Part shown: positions 34,827 through 47,525 of the stretch, piece after piece | Layout: the number at the start of each line of letters is the position of its first letter | Numbering within the stretch: the first letter of the stretch is position 1 | Source: Sphagnum magellanicum | Taxonomy: Eukaryota; Streptophyta; Sphagnopsida; Sphagnales; Sphagnaceae | Reading direction: 5' to 3' | Length of the DNA: 64,000 nucleotides | Assembly (NCBI GenBank): GCA_021904315.1 | Contig: CM038910.1 | Span: forward strand, 18,290,001-18,354,000 | Program-made: the position numbers and the translations under genes | The notes under the pieces: generated by a model | What the model was told of the DNA's origin: nothing | The model's database searches: none | Seen by the model: only the letters and a program-made list of their open reading frames with translations

Positions 34827-36985
34827 GTTGTCAAAAACCTAAGTGTTAAGAGTTTGGAGTCTTGGATCTTTGAACAATTTGTACTTCCTCCAAATTCCAC
34901 ATCCTATGTCAATCTTGCAAAGTTGTGGAAAGGTCTTAACGCTATGAAAACATCATCAATGCTCATGACATGGAGGTTGACTACACTACCAATCTTATTA
35001 TGATAAATAATTTATCTTGTACCTTCACCTTTATAGGCATAAGAAGTTACTCAAGAGACTAAATTTCTAGGTGCTAGGTTGTAGTTCTTCAATACTAACA
35101 ACAGGCTTTATAGTAGCAACAATAATACCAACATCTATTAAATCATTCACCATCAGTAGCCACATGTTAGTTTTCAATAGTTGCGAGTAACAGTGAATGT
35201 GGCACAATAGGTGGTTACTCAGGGATAACAGCCAAGACAACAAAAAAATAATCCTCCACAACAAGTTGCCACTTAGCAACAGAGGCATTTTCATCATTAA
35301 TAGCAGCAAAATAAAAACAAATTGTATTTGCATATAATTCACATTTAGGGATTTGTGACTTTTGAAAGGATTATGTTATGGAAAGAACCTTTCCTGATCT
35401 TATATGTTCACCTTTGTACACATAGAAATGTACTTATTTTTTTAGTTCTTATGGAAGATATCTTGTTTTGGGATTGTTGGTGTCTTGGAAAGGTTTGTCT
35501 CTTGTTTCTTCATGTGGCATTAAGAAATAGGCCCTTTCAAGAGGATTTGTAGTTAGGAATATTTTAGGTGGCTAGAAAATGATGCTTACACCCACCATGT
35601 ATTTGCAATTCACATATGATAGGAGGCACAAAATATGATATTACATATGTAGACTTGGGAACCACCACAATACAGATTCCACACTTAATATTCTTAGGAA
35701 CAAATTGACCACTGAATTTGAAAAACAATGTGGTTAGCTCAAACTATGTCAAATACTACAAGTGGGCAATCTTCAATATCATAGTCTAACACATCATCAA
35801 ATTCAGGTGTCATTGGTTTTTCAATGGTGGGTTCACAACAACCGTGTGAGTGAGCTACATTATTGCTTTGAACTAGTGATTGAAAGCCTTCTGTTGCAAC
35901 AATAACAATAGTAGTTTTAGCGGCCATTGAGTTAGTTCTTCGTGGCAATGCTAATGTTGGAGAGGTGTTTGGTTTTTTAGGAGCAAGTAATGCCTATTTA
36001 ACATTGTTCACATCATTATGACCATCAACATTAAATAGGAAAAAAAAAAGGCTAACTTCCGGTATCTGTTGAAAATCTCATCACTACTCTGTAAAACCTA
36101 AGAAAAGTTCATGTGGACATGCCTAGCACTTGGGAAGAAGGTAACCATATGAAAACATCATAACTATTGCTTCAAATATTATTGTATAAATTTATCCTTT
36201 TGAAGAGCAAAAATGCACCTAGAAAGAGCATTGGCAAATGCTTGCACTTAGCCTTCATTGGGCATGCATTACAATTGGGCTTGCTCTTTGTGTAAAAGAC
36301 CTATAAAGTTTAGTCCATGCATATTTCAGGGGTTTTTGTCCTTAAAATTTTTTTTTTAATCTTTATTTATATTTTTTCAATTTTGTGATGTACTTGTTCA
36401 TCTTCTAAATCTCACTACCATAGTCTCTTGAAGTTTTTATTTTGTGCTTACAAAACATTGCATTGTACCAAAACAATAAAATTATAGGTGGGAAGGCTAA
36501 CCTTTCCAAATCTTGTTCAAGAAATAGTTATAAGTAGGAATGATAGTTGAATGGCATTATTTATAACTATTTGGTATTTCATTACATACCTAGGTCCAAT
36601 AGTGTGTATTTCTTGCCTATTTCTTGTTATAAATAATGCAAAAAAATATTATAACAAGTTGCCCATATTCATAACATTAAAATGTTGAGGACAACAATTT
36701 AAACTGTAAAAAATGGAACAAGAAATTGGAATTTTAGACATTAGTAAATGTAGTAGGTCCAAATTCTATGACTTTAATACAACCCACTAAAATAAGAGGA
36801 CTCTATTCTGACACAAAAAAAAATTGCAAGAAATGTTGCACCTTGAAGGTAAATCATAAGCACTAGTAACTTTGGTGAGTCCATTTCAATAACTTCCTTG
36901 TAACATAATGACAAGTTAATTTAATGCATTAACTTGCTTGACATTTGCATTAAATATGGAATGAGGAAACAAGAAAATATAATAT
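34827..36985 (-). other. Intergenic with possible minus-strand coding debris
   Basis: Minus-strand translations at 35070-35350 and 35739-35948 look partly protein-like (for example KWQLVVEDYFFVVLAVIP and PEFDDVLDYDIEDCPLVVF) but are full of stops and match no family I know. No splice structure could be built. Other parts are AT-rich without features. Confidence 0.25.
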
Positions 36986-36990
36986 TAATA

Positions 36991-37801
36991 TGACGCACTC
37001 CCAAGTCCCTTGTTAGACCCAAAAGGGGTCTAGCTATGTCAAATTACGGAAGTAGTTTGGGACTTGGAGCCGTTCCCAGCTTCTAGCACTAAAAGGGGGT
37101 AGAGGGGGCATGCTGAAAGCTCCGGGATCAGACTAGGAAGAGGCACAAGCTTACTTATTTATCAATCCTGCATCCAAATCCAACCAACAAGTTGGTTAGA
37201 ACTCATTTTGCACCTTTTTGGTGTTTGGACAAGCCACAGGCAAGTTGGACTCACTTGACTCACCACGGCCCAGACTCAGGGGAAGCCACCACCTTCCCCC
37301 ATATAGTATTCTCTGCAGCTTTCCGCCGCACTTGCATCCAAATGGCTTTTTTTCCCGGGACTCCCAAAGTGGAGTCCCGAAACTATCTCAGTTTGGACTC
37401 CCGGCACTTTGGACGCTCATAACTTCTCGCCCCAAATTTGGATTGGGACAAGGTCTGAACCAAAGTTATAACTTTCCTTGAGAGCTTTCCAACGGTGTGT
37501 TGCACTTTACCTGCACGCACCAGAATCGAATCGATTCCCGACTTTTAGTGGTCGGCAGTTTGACTCCCGGACCTTCTTTTGACCATAACTCATGCTACAG
37601 ATGTCCAAATGGCTCATGTGAGGCCATTTTGGACATCTTCACTTCAAGACCTTTCCAACAATATAAAAAACTCCTTAATGCGAGGTGTTTTGACCCCTGA
37701 AATTGCTCTCTGAATTTTTGGGAGTCTCAGAGGACTCCTAAGTCCCATTTTCAGGAGTGTGAGTGGTGACCTCACAACTCCCTCAAAGTGGGGTTGCGAC
37801 A
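36991..37801. mobile_element. Solo LTR (811 bp) with 5-bp TSD
   Basis: The block starts TGACGCACTCCC and ends GGTTGCGACA, with TG...CA ends and a short terminal inverted repeat. TAATA lies on both sides (36986-36990 and 37802-37806). It is visibly richer in G and C than its surroundings. No internal retrotransposon sequence flanks it, so it is a solo LTR left by recombination between two LTRs. It contains repeated GACTCCC words and a 9-bp hairpin, CGGGACTCC with its complement, at 37356-37379. Large plant Ty3/gypsy elements have LTRs of this kind, but the superfamily cannot be proven. Confidence 0.85.
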
Positions 37802-37806
37802 TAATA

Positions 37807-38629
37807 GATCCAAGAACCAACTTGACATAATAACCAACAATTGTTCACAAATATTGGCTCTAAGATTAAAAGGTGGATCAATTTACCAACGTTGCACATT
37901 CCTTAACAAGCTTAGGATCGGCAACAACATGCAAATTAGGGTTCAATGTGGTTCATCTAGACCTTGAAAATGATAGCAAATAACACATGAAATTTCAATC
38001 TATTGCTCATGGCCAACTTCAGCGGTTTAGAACTTTTGAAGTGCTCACACCATCCATAAACCCATATGTTGGTTTTGTATCCACTAGGCAATAACATTAG
38101 AATTTGACATATGAAACAGATGATAAGAATATGTGCACAAACTACATACTCTGCCCAAGTTGCCTAAATTTTAAAACTCATTGAGCAAAACTCATTAACT
38201 TAGTGAGCAATTGAACCTCATAAACAACCTTTCATTGTTGAGTTGGGTCACACTTCATGTCATAAAAAAATCAATATCAATCATTATTTTTTTCACAATT
38301 CATTTGATAAACCACTTCAAGTAAATTTAAGTTTTGCAAGTTGTGATCAATCATCAACATCTAAAATAACCAAAATAAACCTTATACCATCCAAAGCATA
38401 AGCAGGCGGTTCATGTACAAGATCATTACCATTCACATGATGATGTTTTGGGAACATTGGGAATTTAATAGTTCATACCAAATGGGAGTAGGTAAATATA
38501 GTTTGAGATGCCTCCAATAGAACATAAAAAGATTTAGATGTGCTTCACTTTTGATAATAAGTACCTACAACTACATCATCACCAAACCTCAATATATGAT
38601 GAATCCCATGCATCAATGAAATCTTTATT
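37807..38629. other. Intergenic, no gene recognised
   Basis: AT-rich sequence. Possible continuation of the decayed minus-strand gene to its right, but no readable frame was found. Confidence 0.35.
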
Positions 38630-39480
38630 AACTTTATGAAGAGGCTTTGAACACCTTATAAGCCAAAATTCCTAGCCCTCATCATTATCAACAACAACAT
38701 TAACAACAAAATTATTTCCTATTTCTAAACAAGTAATAAGCACATTTCCATCCTCACCATAATCCCAATTAACATCTTCCTCTTCCATGATAGATTGCAC
38801 AAAATGAGTATTTGTAGGCTTTAATGTTTCTGGCCTCCAATCCTTTGTCCATTGAAAATACAAACATGCAAAAGCATTGTGTTTCCATGCAAAAGCAACA
38901 AAAACATGCCAACTCTTTGACCATTAGTTTAATAACATCATATTGATTCAAGGCACATATGGAATGCAATTTTGGAGTGCCAGGAATTGGATCTCAAGCA
39001 TGGGCAATGTTCCAATCAACATCATCTATACCTATGAGCCAAAATATCCTTTTAATTGGTTTGCGGCGGCCAATGTAAGAGGTTTCTGGCCTTTCAAACA
39101 AACTTTTGTGTAGGAAACTTACAGCATATGCTACATTTTGTAAAGGCACACCATGGGCATTTAGTTGTTATTGTTACAAAAATCATTTGATAAAAGCTTT
39201 AGCTCCATCATGAGCTCCTTTCCCATGACCCATTCCTAAAAATGGCTAGATCATTGGGCACCCACTTGTCAAATTAGGATAATGTCCCATAAAATATCAA
39301 GGCTTATGTGACTTGATTGGCCTGCACAACCATCTGCCACACAAAGTGAGTAGAGGGGGCATATCCTTCTTCAACCATGTAAGTCCAATGCTTTTGTAAA
39401 CAATGTTACACAAAATAGGAATTATGTTTACGGTTATCATTAATATAAAAATGATATTCAATTATCAAAAAAAAATCTAC
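38630..39480 (-). pseudogene. Decayed conserved protein gene, family not named
   Basis: Minus-strand translation is clearly protein-like over about 280 residues. It includes GKGAHDGAKAFIK (39230), RPETSYIGRRKPIKRIFW (39090), DDVDWNIAHA with a stop then DPIPGTPKLHSICALNQYD (39040-38930), LACFCCFCMETQCFC (38900), WTKDWRPETLKPTN (38845), MEEEDVNWDYGEDGNVLIT (38795) and EFWLIRCSKPLHKV (38670). At least one frameshift (about 38855) and four stops inactivate it. The Cys cluster suggests a metal-binding site. I believe it belongs to a widespread transposon-associated protein family, but I cannot name it. Confidence 0.45.
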
Positions 39481-41962
39481 ATCATCAAAATCAAAATTGG
39501 GGTTTGATCGATAAGTAATGTGAACCAAAATAAAATTATGATAAGCGTGCTAGTGCATGGATTGCGTTTCATTTTGAATTGCAAAAGAATAGTTTTTTGC
39601 AAAATCAATCACAGATATAATAGACCTTAGTTGCACAAATTTTCAACATAATTTGAATTGCATGTCTTACCAATTAGCAACAAAATTATGATGCACAAAA
39701 TATTTAAGCTTAGGCTTCAAATATGCAATTAATTCATCGATAGGAATAGACTTGTGTATAAGGGTGAGTTTCTTTTCTGGTTTACATGCCATTAACATAG
39801 TTTGCATCCTTAAAACACTGCACACCAATCCAGCATGCAACCTCAAAGCACATAGAAGTCCAACAAACATTTGCAAAACACATAGTTTAATCTAACAAGT
39901 TTCCTCAAAGGACATAAAGGTCCAACAATCATCCTTAGAGCACACAATTCAGTCCATAAAACATTTTCACAACATACACTAATATAAAATCCAATGGACA
40001 TCATACATGCTTAGAACACACCTTACTCCAAGATAAAGTCCAATATGCATATTTAGAGCATGTACATCAGTCCTTAATCAAGGTGTACACAAAGGATCAT
40101 AAAAAATTCGCACAAATTTAAAGCCCGCCAACAAAACTACACCAAGGTACCTCACTATCTACTTTTAGACACAAAATTCAATTACTAGATATACTAGTAT
40201 TGGTTTAAGTATTAACATCCAAAGCTAAGTGTTCAACTTGCTAAAGGACTTTAAGTTTGTCAAGCATAAGGTTTGACAAGCCAACCCTGTGATTATTTTT
40301 ACTAAAATCTATAAACAATATATATTCAACACAAGTATAATTAAAATCTTATAGGGAATTCAAATGAGACATGGATCCAAGTAGGGCACTAATCAAGGGT
40401 CAAAGTTTTGGCAAAAAGGGTTTTGCATCAAGTTTAGAGCATTCCCAAATCCAATGAATGGTTCATTATAGAATGTGGTGTAAATGTAGTTGGAGGTTTC
40501 TTGCCAAGGTTTCACATATTTCAGGGTGAAAGGATAAAAATGATTACATTAAACATTACAAAGCAAGAACATGCATGGCGATGCAAAGCAAAGCATGGGC
40601 GACTTTTTTTAATTCAAAAAATTTATATCATTATTTAATAAATTAGTTCTTGGTATCATCACAAAATACAATCGACATTTATTAATTTTAGAGGGAGATG
40701 GTTCCATGTTACATTATAAGCAATAGAACAAGAATAAAAATTTGGATTGGACATTGTTACATTACATTTCATACAAGTCTCATGCCTTACAACCATTGGA
40801 TGTGAGTTGTTTCAAACCTTTCAAGACAACTTTCAAAAAAGAAAGGGACAATGCAATGGTAAAAAACAATCACTGTAAACTGAACAAACTACACTTGCAA
40901 CTTAGGTAGATAAGGCAACTAATCTTTCTCTAGGAAAAACATCAAGAATGGATTAAGGGTACAAGGATTTGACCATTCAATGTAAAGGCCATGGATGACA
41001 ATATCAATCTAAGTGGAGTGTATACAACTACACTCATTTTAGATGAAGATAAATGTGAAAATTCTAATGGAACGACTAATGATGTTTGATGGGGTGAAGA
41101 TGGAGCTCTCACATAATTGTTAAACATAATAGTAACAATTGAAGATGTTGGAATAGAGGTTAAATTCACAATCTAATATCAAGATCTAAAGGACCTAAAA
41201 TACTATGTGGAAATGCCCAACAATTTTATTCCTATGCATGAAAAAGTTCAACAAAATTTATTTATGATCTAGATAGACCTACAAGTGAAGTGTAGTGTTG
41301 CTAGAATCCTACAATTGCAACTCAAGAAGCTTTGTTTCTTGCAAATCTATTGTTGTTGCCTCATCTATTTGTAAGGGAAAAAAAGGCAAATAACCATTAA
41401 TAGACTATAACAAATCACTTATAATAATTTCCAATGAGTATGCAAATATTTTACACCAAAAGGTCATGGACAAAAGGTAACTGAAGAAATTAGAAAATGA
41501 AGAAGAAGGAGAGAGAGGATAAGAAGGCTAAGTGTGTTATTGATTCCCTTGCCCCAATTGGAAAGGCAACTCAACAAGTAGTAGAAAAATGTGCAAGAGA
41601 AAATTTTAACACAATTTGGATAACAACTACAATACAAAAGATAGGGGATAGGCTTCATTAGAATTTTCCAAATGGTTTAAAGGCCCATCCTTTATTGTGT
41701 AGAGGTGTGAACCAGATAATCAAAGGGAGGTTAGAGCTAGGGCAAGAATTTGAATACAACAAAAAGGAAACCAAATTGGAATAACATGATCTTGTAGATG
41801 GGGAAGGCATAAGTGAATTTGGATTCCAAATAATAAGAGGATAAACAAGACAAACAAAGCAAGGGGTTCAAATGTAAGTTAAACAACAAAGATAGGGCAA
41901 TGCATTGGGAAAGGGGGGCAGGGTCAAGAAGTTTCATAAAACACAATGCATTGCAATTCATT
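39481..41962. other. Intergenic with a weak GTCCAA/AGCACA repeat
   Basis: From about 39780 to 40090 the words GTCCAACAA, AAAGTCCAA and AGAGCACA recur irregularly. The minus-strand frames 39667-39876 and 40942-41169 show no motif. No transposon ends were found. Confidence 0.35.
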
Positions 41963-41984
41963 GGGGGGGGGAAGCGGGGGGGGG
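41963..41984 (+). repeat. G-run pair
   Basis: Two runs of nine G separated by AAGC. A second cluster of 7 and 9 G lies at 42191-42207. Both could fold as G-quadruplexes. They mark the start of the minisatellite region. Confidence 0.7.
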
Positions 41985-42019
41985 TTTTCCTTAAACAATT
42001 GAACTTTTTAAAAAAGTTT

Positions 42020-42497
42020 AACTACACCATGAGTGATGATAACAATTGACTTGAAAAAGAAAGAGGGGCAAATTTTGTTGACATTTGAGGTGATGAGTTC
42101 TAACAATGAGCTAAAACCTAGGGAAAAAAAGAAAAAGATGAATGGGGGACTTTTAGAATTAAGCAACCAAGGCAATGCCTTGCATAGAGAGGGGGGGTGG
42201 GGGGGGGCCGGGTTGGGTTAAATGATGAAAGTGCACAAAAAAACTAATAAAAGTGGGGGGAGGGGATTGGAACTGAACAATGAAACACACAATGAAACAT
42301 AAAGAGAAGGGGGTTTGGATCAACTAAGTGATGAAGGCAACAAACAACCTATAAAGACAGTGATAAAAGGTTTAAAATTCAACAATGAAGGTGACATGCA
42401 TAAAAGGTTTTGGAATTGAACGACACATGTGATTTACATAGAGAGAGAAAGAAGGTTTGGAACTAAGTGACAAAGGTGACCTATCCACAAAAAGAGG
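42020..42497. repeat. Minisatellite, left part
   Basis: Degenerate units of about 40-55 bp with the order AGAGAAAG, AAGGTTTGGAATTGAA, GACAAAGGTGA and TTGCATA. The array is interrupted at 42498 by a CACTA element and resumes at 44716 with the same phase of the unit. Confidence 0.75.
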
Positions 42498-44715
42498 CAC
42501 TAGAAGAAAAATGGTTTTTTACAACTAGCCTATGCAATTATATTTTAGTCGTTTGCATCATATGTAATTAAAAATCCCTTAATTGCCTTGGACAAGTCGC
42601 ATGTTTCCTTAATTGCAAATGATGGATGAAATCAAAATTAACATATACAATTTCATCCATATGCAAAACATGTGGTTTATGTGATTGGGTGAAAATACAA
42701 TTAGAGGAGCCAACAAGATTACTTAAAAAAATGACTGTGAATCTTTTTTAGTCCTTTTTCATTTTTTTGTATGAATTTTTTTTTGAATGAAATATTTTGC
42801 AATTTATTATTAAAAATACATATAGTTGCCCCAATATATCACATGTTTTGTGTTAATCATTGTTGAATAAATATGGATTTTTCAAAGTGTGTAGATTTTG
42901 CTAGATTTTGCATTTCAAATTGGAAATTTATCATAAAATTTTGAATCATACCAAAATATGTTAACTACTTTAGGTTTTTGTTTTTTGTATGATAAAATAC
43001 AACTTTGTTTTGTATGACATGCACATTACACCCCATTTACATGTGGTAAGGACTTTTGAAAAATATTAAATTATGAAAAATATTTTGAATTTTTAAAATT
43101 TTAAAATTCTAAATTAAAAAAATTGTGAGTGCTTTTTGAATGTGGGTAGTTATTATCATCTAATTTTTTTTACCATCAAAATTATTTTATTAAAATAGTC
43201 CTTACTTAGTCTTTGGTAAAATTAACTATAATATGATGTAGTACTTATTCAAATTCAAATGTCCTTTACTAAAACCAAAACCCAAAATTTAATTTGATAA
43301 AATTTTAATTTGAATTCTTCAACATTCATATTAATCATTTAACACAACTTGGAATAATTAACATAAATTTAAAATGTTAAGAAAAAACATATGTAAAAAA
43401 GTTCACAATTTTCACCACTATTCAACATGGTTTTTGGCTTTTTTAATCATACTCACATTCGATTGCCATGCAACAACTATGAAATTAAATTGGTTGGACC
43501 TTACATTGTGCCATGTGTCCAACTAACAATGAATGTCAATATGACATGTGGCATGTCTATTAGCTTAGGCAAGCCTATCCTAAATTAATGAACTATAGTC
43601 TTCAACAAATTAAAGGGGGACACATGGTAGTTTGTAGGTTAATTTTTTGATTAAAGATTAAGCTAACATGTGGTAATTTGTATGTTATTTTTTATTGATT
43701 ACAAGGATAGATGTGGCAATTTGTAGTTTAATCTTTTATTGAATTACAAGGAAACATGTGGCAATTTAATAAGTAGCCTAGGGAGGCCTAGGGTACTTAG
43801 GCTTATCCACCAAAGTAGGTTAGTAGGTTGGCCTATTTACTTATCTACTTATCCTCACCCCACTACCTATGTTAAGCAAGTTGGTCTAGGTTAAGTAGGT
43901 TGAGCCTAGGATAAGAAGTAGGTTATATTTTTAAATCCTATTTTATTTCAAATTTAACTTTTAAAGGTCAAGCCTGTTTCATTGGCTTATCCCAAATGGC
44001 ACTTGGTTTTTAATGTTATTTGTATAGTTTCAATATTCTAGTGCACTTATTTATATAATTTACAAACTTGAAAGCAAAGACAAGATATGGGATAAGTTTT
44101 TAGTTACATGTACTAACAACTACTAATTAATTAACTTTAGGTTAAGGTAGACTAGGTTAAGCTAGGTACCTATGTTAGGTTAAGGTAAGTTTGGCTAAGT
44201 TAGGCTAGGTTAGGTTAAGTATTTAGGTAGGGTTAACATAAGTTAGGTTAAACTAAATAGCTTAGATTAAACCTTTTAATATAGTGTAGTTAAGTTATAT
44301 AACCTAATCTACTTTTCTCCTTATACATACATTTAATATACACATTAAATTACCTTTAATTTGTTTCCTAAATATAGCCATATACACCCATATACACATC
44401 CTTATACATTTTTTATCATATATATCCTACTACACCTTAGTATTTATACCCCTAGGGTTTAAGCCCACCCCATAACGGTGCAACTAATTTTGGTCACTAT
44501 TGTAATAAATGGGTCATATAGGGCTATTCTTAAATGAAAATGTTTTTAGACATTGTCCATATGGAAGGTTGAAGAAAAAAATAGTTGCAATGTAATCATA
44601 AGTATGACCGAAATTAGTAAATAGTTGCAAAAACAATCAAAACTAGTTGCAAATAACATGTAATTGCATATAGTCACAAATATATGGGTTGCATTTTTGT
44701 TTTTTTCTTCTAGTG
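42498..44715. mobile_element. Second CACTA transposon, non-autonomous, 2,218 bp
   Basis: The left end is CACTAGAAGAAAAATGG and the right end, read inward, CACTAGAAGAAAAAAAC, a near-perfect CACTA inverted repeat. The flanks are AGG and AAG, compatible with a 3-bp duplication that has one later change. Subterminal TAGTCG, GTCGCATG and GTTGCAA words resemble those of the element at 31.7 kb, and both contain GTAGGTA tracts, so they belong to related families. It is inserted in a minisatellite. There is no transposase frame. Confidence 0.87.
43785..44300. repeat. GTAGG/TTAGGTTA tract inside the second CACTA element
   Basis: Clusters of CCTAGG, GTAGGTTAGTAGG and TTAGGTTAAG words at 43785-43930 and 44110-44300. 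Confidence 0.65.
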
Positions 44716-45830
44716 AAGGTTTGGAATTGAATGAAAAATGTGATTTGCATAGAGAAAGAGAAAACGTTTGGAGCTAAGTGATGAAGGCAACTTATAGAGA
44801 GAAAGGGTCTAGAGTTGAACAACAAAAATGACTTGCACAAAGAAAGGGTCTAGAATTGAAGGATAAAGGTGATTAAGAAAGAGAGAAAGTGTGCAACTAA
44901 ACAATGAAGGTACTAAGAAAGAGAAACATGGTTTAAATTGAGTTACAAAGGCGGCTAACAAAAATAGAGAGAGAAATGGTTGGTATTAAGTAACAAACGC
45001 AATTGAAGAGAAAAGGTCTAGAACTTAACGACAAAGGTGATTGAAAGAAAGAAAGAAGGTTTGAAACAAAGCAATGAAGGTAACCTACACAAAGAGAAAA
45101 AAGAAAAGGTTTTGAATTGAACAACTTCTTGGCGAGAAAGAAGGTCGAGAATTAAACAATGAACATGATTGGAAAAAAAAAAAGAGTTTGGAAGTAAATA
45201 ATGAAGGTAATTGTGAAAAACAAGGTTTGAAACTGAATGATGAAGGTGACCTACACAAAGAAAGAGAGGTTTGGAATTGAAACAAAGGCAACTTATAAAG
45301 AGAAAGAAAGGGTTTGCAATTGAATGACAAAGGTAACTTGCACATAAAGAGAAGGTTTGAAATTGAATGACAAAGGTGATTACACAAAGATAGAGAAAGT
45401 CTAGAGTTGAACAACAAAGACGACTTAGATGGAATTTTTTTTTCAATTGAATGATGAAAGTAACAATGACAACCTGCATAAAGAAAGAGTGGGTTTTAAA
45501 CTGAACGATGAAAGTGATGTTGATGACCTACATATGCATAGAGAAAAGGTTTAAAGTGGAATGAAAATAATGATGTTGACATCAACCTATATAAAGAGAA
45601 TTTGGAACTAAATGATGAATGTAAAGTTGATGACTTGTATTGACAAGTTGTACACACACACAAGGTTTGGAACTGAACAATAAAAGTGATGTTGACAATG
45701 TGCACAAAGGGTCTAGAGCTTAATAATGAAGGTGACATTGATGACTTGCACACATAAAAAAAGAGATGAAAAGTGTTTAGAACTAAATGATGAAGGCGAC
45801 ACCAACAAAATGCAAACTATAGGCTATTGC
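44716..45830. repeat. Minisatellite, right part (about 20 or more degenerate units)
   Basis: Units of roughly 40-55 bp with GGTTTGGAATTGAATGA, CAAAGGTGA and TTGCACAAAGAGAAAG. Later units (after 45500) have a longer form with GATGTTGATGAC. The minus-strand open frames here (up to 153 codons) are repeats of FQFQTF/SLC-like peptides produced by the array and are not genes. Confidence 0.8.
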
Positions 45831-47525
45831 TAGAATGCAATAGCATCAACACCAAAGCCACATGGAACAGCAACATTAGAGAGTATAAGTTTAAGGAAAC
45901 ATTGGTTCACCCATGAGCACAGATTTTCCCACTTTTTTTAATTCATTGATTCTATCTGTTGGTTTGAAATGAATAGTTTTACAATAACACATGGACTCAA
46001 ATTTGGTCCACTTTTCCAATTTTGACCTTTCACTAACAAGATGCAAAATGTTTGTTAATAAGCATGACATGTGTTTCCTTGGGAATGTTTTGAATTCTTT
46101 CTAATTAATGGACTCCCTTTCGTTTGGGGGTGGGGGGAGGCATATTTTGTCATTACTTTACCAAAAGCCAAGTTTCAATGGCAATGGGTGCACCCAAAGA
46201 TGGGACAAAAGCTTATTTAGACCAAATTATGACAAAAATGATGACTAAATCACCCTTCTTCTCTGAGCCCTTATATGTTCCGTTACTGGCCTGGTTACCC
46301 TATTGCAAGAACTTTGATCCTTTACTTGCCACTTATTTCAATGAACATCAAATGAGAAGTGCCAACCATGCTTCATCCAACAGATGGAGAAAAAAATACT
46401 GATCAGGACACCATTGTTTATATATTTTATCTTGAGAATTTTGGTACACGCATTAGCTGATCCCTCTAAAAATACCATAGCTGCTCCCCACTGACCCCAG
46501 TGTTGGGCAGTGGTTGAAAACTTCACCATTTCTGGGTCCACACATGCACATATCCACCAAGCAATTTCCTCTATTGATTCTTCTGCAAACCTCCACCTTG
46601 GTATCCAATTCACCAAAGTTGTTAAGTGAATGGAGAACCATAGATAAACCTTAAGGCCTAAACCCTTGTTCTGGTCATGGGTGCACTTCAATGAAGTTTG
46701 TATCGAACTTGGTGACTGTATATTCAAATCAACAGATGCTTTTTTGAAGAGGATGGATAATACAATCACCTGATATATGGTTGCTTATCTCGTACGCTCA
46801 GGATCTGAATTTCTGAAACTGGAATAGAATAAGTAAATCAACTTATGTGGATCTCCACAGGATGTTTCAAATTATGAGACATCCAGAACCTGAGACATTT
46901 GACTACATAAATAAACACCCAATGCTGATTAGAACATGATTTGAGCAAGTCAGGGTTTTCAACTCATGCATTGTTACACCAGCTTCTACCAGCATTCTAT
47001 CAACAATGATGTTGATTCATTTGCAAACAAAACAACCCATAAGAAGATTCCACTGTGAAACAAGTGGAGCTACAATTTGGGTGCACATGAACTCCCAGCA
47101 ATTTACTTCTGGTGCTCAGATGCTGAAGTTGAGCTAAATTACCTCATAAGAACTTGACAAATAGAGGGATATCCCAGTTTTGTACAGCTCCAATGATTTC
47201 ACCATGACCCCACCAAAACACTTTCATCCTAAAATTTGCATGTTCATGAATGTGAACATGCATGTTGCAGCAATAAACATAGCTAGCTGTGGGTTCACAA
47301 TTATGTAAGAAGCTTAAAGTTGATCTGGCTAAAGTGCAATGAAGTCAAATCTGGGCAGTTGAGATCTGAGCCTTGCCAGAAGCACAAAAACAATTGCCTG
47401 CTGCCTCACACACATTTGAAGCCACTACTATCAAAATTCTTATGAACCAAAAAGAGAAAATTGATACTATTACTATGGTGAAACTTTAGCATGTTTAACA
47501 TGTTGGTCTTGGCTGAAGGATTAGA
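45831..47525. other. Intergenic, 3' side of the F-box gene
   Basis: No gene is supported. The 143-codon minus-strand frame at 46338-46769 has no recognised domain and an alternative overlapping frame. The 3' UTR of the F-box gene should lie at the right end of this stretch. Confidence 0.4.

Noticed and set aside
45018..45753. Minus-strand open frames up to 153 codons
   Set aside because: They are repetitive peptides produced by the minisatellite array, with no motif or codon pattern of a gene.
46497..46513. CAGTGTTGGGC word resembling a hAT end
   Set aside because: No partner terminus, no target duplication and no family A or B modules nearby; likely chance.
46338..46769. 143-codon minus-strand open frame next to the F-box gene
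   Set aside because: No domain, no transmembrane or signal pattern, and a competing overlapping frame; not enough support.
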